A DNA stretch of 17,263 bases, from the NCBI GenBank assembly GCA_002478745.1, contig DLQI01000015.1, positions 1 to 17,263 of the forward strand. The letters are read 5' to 3'. This stretch comes from Rhodobacteraceae bacterium UBA7436 (lineage in GTDB: Bacteria; Pseudomonadota; Alphaproteobacteria; Rhodobacterales; Rhodobacteraceae). Of the stretch, positions 6,896 through 14,061 are shown one piece after another (the first letter of the stretch is position 1; the number at the start of each line of letters is the position of its first letter). Position numbers and translations under genes: made by a program. Below the pieces are notes generated by a model. That model ran no database searches and was not told where the DNA came from. It worked only from the letters and a program-made list of their open reading frames with translations.

Positions 6896-8104
6896 CTAAA
6901 CCTTGCGAAGCGCTAAAACGGCGTTCATCCCACCAAAGGCAAAGGCGTTAGACAGCGCAACGTTAACTTTCGCATCGCGTGCTTCATTGGGCACCACATC
7001 AAGGGCGCAGTCTGGATCTGCTTCTTCGTACCCAATTGTGGGCGCGATAACACCATCCCGTAGCGCCATGATGCAGGCTAGCAATTCAACAGCGCCCGTA
7101 CCACCGATCAAATGACCATGCATAGATTTCGTGGACGAAATCATCAACTTATCCGCATGCGGGCCAAAGACATCAGCGACAGCCGCGCATTCAGTTTTAT
7201 CGTTCGCAGCCGTTCCAGTACCGTGTGCGTTGATATAACCAACTTCTTCTGGATTAAGCCGTGCATCGCTTAGTGCGCCCGCAATCGCCCGCGCGGCTCC
7301 GTTTTTGGACGGCATGACGATATCTGTGGCGTCCGAGGACATGGCGAAACCTGCGACTTCGCACAGGATTTCAGCGCCGCGTGCGCGTGCGTGTTCGTAT
7401 TCTTCAAACACAAAAATGCCAGCGCCTTCGCCCTGAACCATACCATTTCGATTGGCCGAAAATGGGCGGCACGCGTCCTTGGACATGACGCGCAGACCCT
7501 CCCAGGCTTTCACCCCGCCAAAGCATAGCATGGACTCTGATCCACCTGTCACCATCGCAGGTGCCATCCCTGTGCGCACCATTTGAAAGGCTTGCGCCAT
7601 TGCATGATTGGATGAGGCGCAGGCGGTGGAAACAGTGAAGGATGGGCCCTTCAGGTTATATTCCATACTAACGTGGCTGGCGGCTGCGTTGTTCATCAGT
7701 TTGGGCACGACGAAAGGATGGACACGGTTTTTACCATCTTCATAGACGGACCGATAGTTGTCGTCCCATGTGCTAACGCCGCCACCAGCGGTGCCAAGAA
7801 CAACACCAGATTTGGCTGCCAATTCCCCGCTGAACGTGATGCCAGATTGCGCGATTGCCTCAGCAGCTGCGGCAAGGGTGAATTGGGTAAAACGATCATA
7901 GAGCGACATCTGTTGCCGGTTGTAACGCCCGTCTGCCTCAAACCCGCGCACTTGGCCGCCGATCTGGATTGACAGCCGTTCCACATCGCGAAACACCAAG
8001 GGGCCGATACCACAGCGCCCTTCGGCCATGGCTGTCATTGTTTCTGCAACACTGTGGCCCAGGGCATTGATTGTGCCTGCACCCGTGATGACAACGCGTT
8101 TCAT
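6896..8104 (-). CDS. Beta-ketoacyl-ACP synthase (KAS II / FabF-like)
   Basis: Condensing enzyme of fatty-acid elongation, 402 aa, normal for FabF-type proteins. It joins malonyl-ACP to an acyl chain in the cytosol. Complete thiolase-fold signature: nucleophile Cys162 in VSTACASSNHA, His294 in NAHGTGTAANDKTE, Lys326 and His329 in STKSMHGHLIGGTGA. The N-terminus MKRVVITGAGTINALG is family-typical and fixes the ATG at 8104. The gene follows an acyl carrier protein gene by 4 bp, and lpxD lies before that. This suggests a specialised synthase working with its own ACP, probably for an envelope lipid, rather than the housekeeping FabF, which usually sits with fabD, fabG and acpP (inference). The next gene is convergent, so this ends the operon. 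Confidence 0.9.
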   Translation of the reverse strand: MKRVVITGAGTINALGHSVAETMTAMAEGRCGIGPLVFRDVERLSIQIGGQVRGFEADGRYNRQQMSLYDRFTQFTLAAAAEAIAQSGITFSGELAAKSGVVLGTAGGGVSTWDDNYRSVYEDGKNRVHPFVVPKLMNNAAASHVSMEYNLKGPSFTVSTACASSNHAMAQAFQMVRTGMAPAMVTGGSESMLCFGGVKAWEGLRVMSKDACRPFSANRNGMVQGEGAGIFVFEEYEHARARGAEILCEVAGFAMSSDATDIVMPSKNGAARAIAGALSDARLNPEEVGYINAHGTGTAANDKTECAAVADVFGPHADKLMISSTKSMHGHLIGGTGAVELLACIMALRDGVIAPTIGYEEADPDCALDVVPNEARDAKVNVALSNAFAFGGMNAVLALRKV

Positions 8105-8108
8105 ACGT

Positions 8109-8369
8109 TTAGCCCGCCTGCTCTTTCAAAAGACGTTCCACACCCTCAATGATCTTGGAGACGCTGGAGATATCAAAGTCGCTGTTGGTGGGTTCATTGG
8201 CATTGAAGGGAACCGTGATGTCGAATTCTTCTTCAATTGCGAAGATGCTTTCTACCAGACCAAGGCTATCAATCCCCAGATCTTCAAGTGTACTTTCCAA
8301 CGTCACATCCGAGGTTTCGAGCACGGCTTGCTCTGCGATGATTTCGAATATTTTATCAGTCACACTCAT
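8109..8369 (-). CDS. Acyl carrier protein
   Basis: Small acidic carrier of acyl chains, 86 aa. Ser35 within LGIDSLG is the attachment site for 4'-phosphopantetheine. Downstream IFAIEEEFDI is the typical helix III region. It carries a longer loop after VPFN (ANEPTNSDFD) than housekeeping AcpP, and is shorter than the AcpXL type used for very-long-chain lipid A acyl groups. The start is supported by AAAGGG upstream on the minus strand. The 11-bp gap to lpxD and the 4-bp gap to the KAS gene indicate co-transcription. Likely a dedicated carrier for the neighbouring synthase and LpxD-type acyltransferase (inference). Confidence 0.9.
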   Translation of the reverse strand: MSVTDKIFEIIAEQAVLETSDVTLESTLEDLGIDSLGLVESIFAIEEEFDITVPFNANEPTNSDFDISSVSKIIEGVERLLKEQAG

Positions 8370-8380
8370 TGATTTACCCT

Positions 8381-9469
8381 TTAGTCTTTATTGTCATCAG
8401 AGCTGCGGTTTTTAAGGGCTGTCACGTCGCGAAACAGGCGTGGCAGGCGGCGCAGTAGTTTGTAAATTTCCAATTGCTTGTCCATCTGCGTGGCCGGATA
8501 CCCCAACATGACGCGGCCCGCGGGCACGTTACTCAGAACTTTGGTTGCGCCGCCGGTGATCACTCGGTCCCCAACAAAGACGTTGTCAGTAACACCTGTC
8601 ATTCCACCAAGAACAACATTGTTGCCTATCACCGTAGAGCCGGCGACCGCAACGTGACCGCAAATCAAACAATCCCGTCCAATGCGCACATTGTGGCCAA
8701 TCTGCGCCATGTTGTCGAATTTGCAGCCATCCCCAATCACCGTGTCGCGGATGGTTCCGTTGTCGACAGTTGTGTTCGCACCAATTTCAACGTCCTCGCC
8801 AATGACAACCGAGCCAAGCGAGTGGATACGGGTCCAAGACTGCGGTTCAGTTTCTTGTTGATCACCAAGGCTTTCGCGGACGGCTTCGACCCCCGATTTT
8901 TCAGCCGTAGCAAAACTGAACCCATCTCCACCGATCCTGGCACCCGGTTGTGCAATGAACCGTGCGCCAATACGGACACGTGCGCCAATACTGACTTGTT
9001 CCCGCAGATAGGCGTTTTCACCGATGATCACGTCCATGCCGATAAAGCACTGAGGCCCAATGATGCTGCCAGCACCAATTTTGGCGCGCGGGCCGATGAC
9101 GACAAGCGGTCCAACACAAACGTCTGAAGCCAGTTCTGCGGATGGATCAATAACCGCACTTGGGTGAATTCCCGCGTCGTAGCCCTGCCCTAGATCCATC
9201 AATGCGGTTAGGGGTGCCATCGCGAAACGTGCGCGTTTGGGAACAATTGCGGCCTCAAGCCCCATTGCTTGCCAATCCGCCCCCTCCCACACCATAGCCG
9301 CACGGGCTTGGCCACTTGATAGGTTTTCGGCGTATTTTTCATCCATAGCAAGCGCCAGATCATTAGGTCCAGCGCTTGCTGGTTCTTGAACCGAGGTGAC
9401 CAAAAGGTCAACGGCGCCGAAGGCTTGTGCCCCGAGCGCCGCTGCGATGTCTTTAATGGAATGACTCAT
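8381..9469 (-). CDS. lpxD: UDP-3-O-acylglucosamine N-acyltransferase (LpxD)
   Basis: Third enzyme of lipid A synthesis: transfers a 3-hydroxyacyl chain from ACP to the 2-amine of UDP-3-O-acyl-glucosamine in the cytosol. The protein is 362 aa, within family range. The N-terminal uridine-binding domain is at about 1-95; after it runs a left-handed beta helix of hexapeptide repeats (IHPSAVIDPS onward). GGDGFSF (about 180-186) and the catalytic His259 in MAQIGHNVRIG are present. The gene is 33 bp downstream of the L,D-transpeptidase gene and 11 bp before the ACP gene. It is not in the usual bamA-lpxD-fabZ-lpxA cluster, so it may be a second lpxD or a relocated sole copy. Only a weak ribosome binding site is seen. 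Confidence 0.92.
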   Translation of the reverse strand: MSHSIKDIAAALGAQAFGAVDLLVTSVQEPASAGPNDLALAMDEKYAENLSSGQARAAMVWEGADWQAMGLEAAIVPKRARFAMAPLTALMDLGQGYDAGIHPSAVIDPSAELASDVCVGPLVVIGPRAKIGAGSIIGPQCFIGMDVIIGENAYLREQVSIGARVRIGARFIAQPGARIGGDGFSFATAEKSGVEAVRESLGDQQETEPQSWTRIHSLGSVVIGEDVEIGANTTVDNGTIRDTVIGDGCKFDNMAQIGHNVRIGRDCLICGHVAVAGSTVIGNNVVLGGMTGVTDNVFVGDRVITGGATKVLSNVPAGRVMLGYPATQMDKQLEIYKLLRRLPRLFRDVTALKNRSSDDNKD

Positions 9470-9502
9470 GTGATCAGCGTCCCGTAAATTACAGGACCTG
9501 AA

Positions 9503-11110
9503 TTAACCTTGTACGGCGCGCAATGCCACCCCTGCCTTTGCCAAAGCATTCCAAACTTGTGCATCACGGCCATAAACGTCGCGGCGATACTGTGTGTGGC
9601 CTTTGGCATTGGTAGAGGCTGTGCGGTAGATAATGTGCACAGGAACAGGAGACTTCAGATTCACACGTTGCTCTTTGCCGGTTGCCAACTGGGCTTGGAA
9701 AAATTCTTTGGGGTTCCCAACTTCTTTGGCCAATAGCGCGTAGGCAAAATCAAATGGGTCAGCCAAACGAACACACCCGTGGCTGAACGCGCGAACTTCA
9801 CGTGAGAACAAGTTTTTGGCAGGCGTGTCGTGCAGGTAAATGTTGTATGGATTTGGGAAGATAAACTTAACCAGACCCAGCGCGTTGCCCTTTGACGGAG
9901 GTTGGCGCATGGAAAACGGGAAGGTTTTTTCGTTATACTGCGAGAAGTTCACAGCAGAGCGATTGACCTTACGGCCTTTGCTGTCGGTGATTTCAATGTG
10001 ACGTACAGCGTTGATGTTGCGTTTCAGCGCCGGCAGATATTCCTTTGTGATAATGGAACGCGGGACATACCAGCTTGGGTTAATGACCATGTACTCCATC
10101 ACATCGGAAAATTCGACTGTTGGGCGATCTGATTTGTTTGCACCAACAACAGAACGAGTTTCAAATGTCACTTTGTTGTTGTCGATAATCTTGGCTGTGA
10201 AGTCAGGAATGTTCACCAAGATGTGGCGCTTGCCGCGTTCTTGGTTCAACCAACGCTCACGTTCCATCGCAACGATAATGGATTGTAGTCGGGTCTGAAC
10301 ACCTTTGTTGATCTCAGATATTGTACCTGCACCAGCGACGCCATCTGTGGCCATACCATGCGCCAATTGAAACTGCTGGATGGCAGATTTCATGTTGTCG
10401 TCATATGTCTGTGTCGAGCTGCGCTTCATAAAACCCATAGTCATCAAGCGGTTGCGCAATGCGACAACAGAAGCACCTGATTGACCTGGTTTCAAAGACT
10501 TTGCAGGAACAGTTGCACCCCATCCGCCTTTGCCAAGCACACGCTCAAGGCGCAGTTTTTCCTTCATCAACGCATTGTATTCCATGGTTTTAGGGGCCAA
10601 AGCCTTAAAGAAACCTGCTGGTGAAGATTTGACGAAGTTCACAAGATAAGATGTGCGATCACGGTATGGGACTTTGCGCACAATAGCGCTGTTCACACGG
10701 CTGGGGATCAATATACCGGTTTGAAGGTCACGCGCGTACAGCAAAAAGACGCGGCTAATTTCCACCTCAACTGCACCACGCTCACGTGGGCCACGGGCCG
10801 CTTTCATCTTGGCCTGAAGCCCGGCTGAATTGTAGCGTTCGGTTGGCAGGCCGTGTGACGAGGCGTTCGCCAGTGCTTTGATCAACGCCTGACGACGGGA
10901 GCGTTCACGTCCTGAGCGACCAGTCCAAACGCTTTTGTAGCCGTTGGCCTGATAGAATGCTGCGATATCTTTATCGCGTGCTGCAGCTTCGGCCACCGCT
11001 TGTTTGAATGCTGTGACTTGTGCGTCAGCAGGTTTCGGAGCAATGAAAAGCGCCAGAACAACCAGCGTCAAAGCCAGAACAGATGTCATCTTGAATATGC
11101 GTTGAAACAT
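9503..11110 (-). CDS. L,D-transpeptidase, YcbB/LdtD-like
   Basis: Periplasmic enzyme that forms 3-3 (mDAP-mDAP) peptidoglycan crosslinks. 535 aa from ATG 11110, close to E. coli LdtD in size. Parts in order: signal peptide or anchor at 1-31 ending in ADAQ; an LdtD-type scaffold domain; a PG-binding_1 domain (about 205-270, LKPGQSGASVVALRNRL onward); and the YkuD catalytic domain with YLHDTP (His427) and SHGCVRL (nucleophile Cys446). The start at 11110 is chosen because GGGGGT lies about 5 bases upstream and the protein then opens with the signal peptide; an upstream ATG (11122) and GTG (11134) are possible. It is the first gene of a probable operon with lpxD, ACP and KAS, and is divergent from the DUF882 peptidase gene. 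Confidence 0.92.
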   Translation of the reverse strand: MFQRIFKMTSVLALTLVVLALFIAPKPADAQVTAFKQAVAEAAARDKDIAAFYQANGYKSVWTGRSGRERSRRQALIKALANASSHGLPTERYNSAGLQAKMKAARGPRERGAVEVEISRVFLLYARDLQTGILIPSRVNSAIVRKVPYRDRTSYLVNFVKSSPAGFFKALAPKTMEYNALMKEKLRLERVLGKGGWGATVPAKSLKPGQSGASVVALRNRLMTMGFMKRSSTQTYDDNMKSAIQQFQLAHGMATDGVAGAGTISEINKGVQTRLQSIIVAMERERWLNQERGKRHILVNIPDFTAKIIDNNKVTFETRSVVGANKSDRPTVEFSDVMEYMVINPSWYVPRSIITKEYLPALKRNINAVRHIEITDSKGRKVNRSAVNFSQYNEKTFPFSMRQPPSKGNALGLVKFIFPNPYNIYLHDTPAKNLFSREVRAFSHGCVRLADPFDFAYALLAKEVGNPKEFFQAQLATGKEQRVNLKSPVPVHIIYRTASTNAKGHTQYRRDVYGRDAQVWNALAKAGVALRAVQG

Positions 11111-11436
11111 ATCTACCCCCATAGAAAAATGCACTCGTACGAATTATTGGCATTTTGTTGGATGCACAAAGAGTTGTCCATTCACATTCACGCCACCTCC
11201 TTAAGATTATGTTCAGATAGACAATGTGTTGCATGTTGCCGCCATTGTTTAGGCTGTTTGGCCGCATTCTCTATAAACTGCGCAGAAATTCGCCTAAAAT
11301 TTTTGAAATTCTCTGTGGGTAAAATTCATCGCTTGGTTAACGATTCGGCTTATGCAATAAGGGTGTTGCATCTGGGGACAAGATGAATTGCCCGTGCTTG
11401 CAACACGGGAAACAGGCATACGGGACACGTTTTACT
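11111..11436. promoter_or_regulatory. Divergent intergenic region between L,D-transpeptidase and DUF882 genes
   Basis: About 326 bp between two divergent envelope genes, so it should carry both promoters. I find no convincing -35/-10 pair on either strand. It holds a strong Shine-Dalgarno sequence on the minus strand (11194-11203) with only tiny reading frames after it, and an AT-rich stretch near 11276-11320 with two GAAATTC copies (11284-11290 and 11305-11311). If the DUF882 gene starts at 11383, the non-coding part is shorter. Confidence 0.5.
11194..11203 (-). promoter_or_regulatory. Perfect 10-nt Shine-Dalgarno sequence in the L,D-transpeptidase leader
   Basis: The minus strand reads TAAGGAGGTG, fully complementary to the 3' end of 16S rRNA. 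It lies about 84 bp before the chosen L,D-transpeptidase start. The frames it could serve are short: GTG at 11191 (4-nt spacing) opens 15 codons ending at 11144; ATG at 11187 (8-nt spacing) is directly followed by TGA; ATG at 11181 opens 22 codons ending at 11113, next to the transpeptidase start. A leader peptide or translational control is possible. Confidence 0.5.
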
Positions 11437-12009
11437 ATGACGATTGATGGCACCACGGGCACGATGACCCGCCGCGCATTGTTGGGGGCTTTTGCCGCGA
11501 CAACCTTAACAGCCGCCCCTACTTTCTCCAATGCAGCAGGTATTTTACGCGGTGCAGGCGATATTCGCCGTATTCGCATGTTTTCGGGCCGTACCGGTGA
11601 ACGTATCGATATGATCTATTGGATCGAAGGTACGTACATCAAAGATGCTGTTAAAGAAGTGAACTACTTCATGCGTGACTGGCGGACTGATGGTGTGAAA
11701 TCCATGGATTTGCGCACCATCGACGTTATGGCCGCAGCCCATAATTTGATGGATGCCAACGAGCCGTATATGTTGCTATCCGGCTACCGCAGTCCAAAAA
11801 CGAACGCGATGCTGCGTTCACGTTCCAAAGGCGTTGCTAAGAATTCGCTACACATGCAAGGCAAGGCCGCCGACTTGCGTCTATCGACCCGCTCGGTTGG
11901 CCAAATGGCCCGTGCAGCATCAGCATGTCGCGGTGGTGGTGTTGGCCGATATTCAGGTTCCAACTTTGTCCATCTGGATTGCGGTGTTGTCCGCACCTGG
12001 GGCAGCTGA
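11437..12009 (+). CDS. DUF882 murein peptidase, MepK/YcbK-like
   Basis: Putative periplasmic zinc peptidase, 190 aa from this start, of the M15-like DUF882 family; E. coli MepK (YcbK) cuts 3-3 crosslinks in peptidoglycan. A twin-arginine-like export signal is visible (TRRALLGAFAATTLTAAPTF, Arg 12-13), ending near SNAAG. The catalytic domain shows LLSGYRSPKTNAML, then metal ligands His139 and Asp146 in SLHMQGKAADLRL and His179 in FVHLDCG. The start is uncertain: ATG 11383 has GGGGAC upstream but puts 27 residues before the signal, ATG 11464 starts right at it, and 11437 is intermediate with a weak site. Divergent from the L,D-transpeptidase gene, which makes the bonds this enzyme would cut. 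Ends with its own terminator. Confidence 0.88.
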   Translation: MTIDGTTGTMTRRALLGAFAATTLTAAPTFSNAAGILRGAGDIRRIRMFSGRTGERIDMIYWIEGTYIKDAVKEVNYFMRDWRTDGVKSMDLRTIDVMAAAHNLMDANEPYMLLSGYRSPKTNAMLRSRSKGVAKNSLHMQGKAADLRLSTRSVGQMARAASACRGGGVGRYSGSNFVHLDCGVVRTWGS

Positions 12010-12040
12010 TTTTTCAAACAGCGATCATGATACAATCGAG

Positions 12041-12063
12041 AGCGCCTTTTGGAGCGCTTTTTT
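12041..12063 (+). terminator. Intrinsic terminator of the DUF882 gene
   Basis: AGCGC (12041-12045) pairs with GCGCT (12054-12058) over a short loop, followed by T6 (12058-12063). The stem is short, and one more C-G pair needs a bulged A. It lies 32 bp after the stop codon. Confidence 0.72.
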
Positions 12064-12084
12064 CATTTGTAGTTCATTGAAAAA

Positions 12085-12161
12085 TGGTGGTCCCAGCTGG
12101 ATTTGAACCAGCGACCCCTCGCTTCGGAGGCGAGTACTCTATCCAGCTGAGCTATGGGACC
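12085..12161 (-). tRNA. tRNA-Arg (anticodon CCG)
   Basis: Complete 77-nt cloverleaf including an encoded CCA. Acceptor stem GGTCCCA/TGGGACC is fully paired, D arm GCTC...GAGT, anticodon stem CTCGC/GCGAG with loop CTCCGAA, and T arm GCTGG-TTCAAAT-CCAGC. The loop places CCG at positions 34-36, which reads CGG (Arg). Confidence 0.96.
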
Positions 12162-12170
12162 TTCATGCGC

Positions 12171-12199
12171 GGTATAGCTTTGCAGCTGTTGCGCTGCAA
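12171..12199 (-). promoter_or_regulatory. Promoter of tRNA-Arg
   Basis: On the minus strand: TTGCAG (12199-12194), a 17-bp spacer, TATACC (12176-12171), about 10 bp before the mature tRNA 5' end at 12161. Both boxes are close to the sigma70 consensus. Confidence 0.65.
12180..12199. repeat. Perfect inverted repeat overlapping the tRNA -35 box
   Basis: TTGCAGC (12180-12186) and GCTGCAA (12193-12199) are perfect inverted copies with a 6-bp centre. No T run follows on either strand, so it is not a clear terminator of the suf operon; it covers the -35 box and half of the spacer of the tRNA promoter. Confidence 0.5.
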
Positions 12200-12227
12200 T
12201 TGCTAAATGAAGCGATGTGTTTGCGCC

Positions 12228-13448
12228 TTAGGCGAAAAGATCGTGTGCAAGTTCCAACGCATCGATCCAAACATCAACTTCGTCAGTCGTGTTATACATC
12301 GCAAAAGACGCACGACAGGTTGCACTGAGACCAAGATGTTCCATTAATGGACCTGTACAATGCTGCCCTGCCCGTACCGCAACGCCCTTTTTATCAAGGA
12401 TCGTTGAAATGTCATGCGCATGCGCTGCGCCATCCATTGTGAAGCTAAAGATGGCTCCTTTGTCCGCCGTTGTCCCTTGGACCTGTATCCAGTTCAAACC
12501 CGCCAGTTTTGCAACAGCGTAATCGCGCAGGCTGTTCTCATGAGCCGCAATCGCATCCATTCCAGTATCCATCATGTAATCGACGGCCGTGCCAAGACCA
12601 ATCATTTGAACGATCCCTGGTGTGCCAGCTTCAAACTTCATCGGGGCGTCGTTATAGATGACACCTGATTTGGACACTTCACGGATCATATCACCGCCGC
12701 CGATGAAGGGCTGCATCTCAGCCATACGTTCAGGTTTGATGTGGATCGCGCCAGAACCTGATGGACCGTATAATTTGTGACCCGTTACAGCGTAAAAATC
12801 TGCATCGATGTCTTGAACATCTACTGGCATGTGTACCGCTGCTTGTGATCCATCCACCAAGACGCGCACGCCTTTTGCACGTGCGCCCGCGCAGATGTTT
12901 TTCACATCCACTTTGGTGCCCAAAACATTGGACATATGAGTGATCGCGATCAATTTCGTTTTGGGCGTAATCGCATCAAGAACCGCTTGGGGGTCCAACG
13001 CACCCGCCGCATCAACATCCACCCATTTGATTACGACACCTTGGCGTTCGCGTAGAAAGTGCCAAGGCACGATATTGGCGTGGTGCTCCATAACGCTTAG
13101 GATGACTTCATCACCGGCTTTTAGGTTCGGCATAGCCCAACCATAAGCCACCATATTGATACCCTCGGTGGTGCCTGAGTTGAAAACGATTTCGTCTTCT
13201 GAAGCCGCATTCATGAATTTGGCGATTTTTCCGCGCACAGCCTCATAATTGTCTGTTGCAAGGTTCGACAAGAAATGAAGACCACGATGCACATTTGCAT
13301 ACTCTTCTGCGTAAGCACGTGTGATCGTATCAATCACGACCTGCGGCTTTTGCGCGGATGCACCGTTATCAAGGTAAACCAACGGCTTACCGTTCACTTC
13401 TCGTGCAAGAATTGGGAAATCAGCACGTATTTTAGCGACATCATACAT
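12228..13448 (-). CDS. sufS: Cysteine desulfurase SufS
   Basis: PLP enzyme that releases sulfur from L-cysteine as a persulfide for Fe-S cluster assembly in the cytosol. 406 aa, the standard SufS length. PLP-binding Lys225 sits in VTGHKLYGPSGSG, and the persulfide Cys364 in VRAGQHCTGP. Also visible: LDNGASAQKP near the start, HRGLHFLS (54-61) and EHHANIVPWH (121-130). The start is set by the family N-terminus (MYDVAKIRADFPIL). It overlaps the end of the preceding Yip1-like gene by 8 bp, so it belongs to the suf transcript. No SufE or SufU partner is seen after it in the window; the transcript runs toward tRNA-Arg. Confidence 0.95.
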   Translation of the reverse strand: MYDVAKIRADFPILAREVNGKPLVYLDNGASAQKPQVVIDTITRAYAEEYANVHRGLHFLSNLATDNYEAVRGKIAKFMNAASEDEIVFNSGTTEGINMVAYGWAMPNLKAGDEVILSVMEHHANIVPWHFLRERQGVVIKWVDVDAAGALDPQAVLDAITPKTKLIAITHMSNVLGTKVDVKNICAGARAKGVRVLVDGSQAAVHMPVDVQDIDADFYAVTGHKLYGPSGSGAIHIKPERMAEMQPFIGGGDMIREVSKSGVIYNDAPMKFEAGTPGIVQMIGLGTAVDYMMDTGMDAIAAHENSLRDYAVAKLAGLNWIQVQGTTADKGAIFSFTMDGAAHAHDISTILDKKGVAVRAGQHCTGPLMEHLGLSATCRASFAMYNTTDEVDVWIDALELAHDLFA

Positions 13449-14061
13449 TCGGAGAGATCCCCATAGAGGCGAGACCAGTAATGGTCAGGATAAAACTAAG
13501 GCCCATGATTATGCCAACGGTTGCCGACAGTAGAACGCCAACGGTTTTGAAGACAGAGCCAAGGCCCGCGCCTTCATTAACGCAGTGAACCAGTATCCAC
13601 AGGCTGTACAAAGCAACGGCCAGCCCAAACAAACCAGCAATCGAAGGGGCCACCAGAAGCAGCACCAACAAGACAACTTGTGCCAAGACACGCATGGCTT
13701 GCAGCCACACCAAAACGGACAACATGTCGTCCAAGCTGCCCTCACCACCAATAGCAGCGCCGATCCAATGCAAAACATGGACCGTGATCACCAAGGCACC
13801 CGCCAGAAACACAAACGCATATAGTGGGCTAAAGATGATCTGCGGAATTTGGATTGGCATTTGCGCCAATTGTTCTGGGGTTGGCCCAGTCAACGCATTG
13901 GACAACCAAACAAGGGCTGCATTGGCAATGCTAACAAGTAACAGAAACGTCCAAAGAATATCACGGCGATAGCCCGCAGCTATAACCAAGCGCGCTGCAT
14001 TAGCAGGGTCACGCAAAGTCAGTGCAACAAGCACGCTCAATGATTGGACATTCAAGTTCAT
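13441..14061 (-). CDS. Yip1-like multi-pass membrane protein, suf-linked
   Basis: Integral membrane protein, 206 aa, resembling the YIP1 family by its length and helix pattern; molecular function unknown. About five membrane segments: 35-55, 77-99, 122-138, 140-160 and 174-197, after a roughly 34-residue N-terminal cytosolic part. A Pro/Gln-rich loop (TGPTPEQLAQMPIQIP) separates the first two. The start ATG 14061 overlaps the stop of the upstream membrane gene (ATGA), and the end overlaps sufS by 8 bp, so the gene is embedded in the suf operon. A start at 14220 would overlap the neighbour by about 160 bp and adds an unlikely Arg/Cys-rich sequence. It may act with the adjacent 162-aa protein as a pair (inference). 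Confidence 0.82.
   Translation of the reverse strand: MNLNVQSLSVLVALTLRDPANAARLVIAAGYRRDILWTFLLLVSIANAALVWLSNALTGPTPEQLAQMPIQIPQIIFSPLYAFVFLAGALVITVHVLHWIGAAIGGEGSLDDMLSVLVWLQAMRVLAQVVLLVLLLVAPSIAGLFGLAVALYSLWILVHCVNEGAGLGSVFKTVGVLLSATVGIIMGLSFILTITGLASMGISPNV

Noticed and set aside
8149..8415. + strand frames opposite the acyl carrier protein gene
   Set aside because: The minus-strand ACP has an exact phosphopantetheine motif and operon spacing; the opposite frames have neither.
8474..9127. Long + strand open frame opposite lpxD
   Set aside because: It is antisense to a clear lpxD gene, is rich in Asn, Asp, His and Ala from the reversed hexapeptide repeats, and has no family likeness.
11284..11311. 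Two GAAATTC copies in an AT-rich stretch
   Set aside because: Short, AT-rich words that recur easily by chance; spacing and context give no functional hint.
12180..12199. Inverted repeat as intrinsic terminator of the suf operon
   Set aside because: No T run follows on the minus strand, and the element coincides with a good tRNA promoter.
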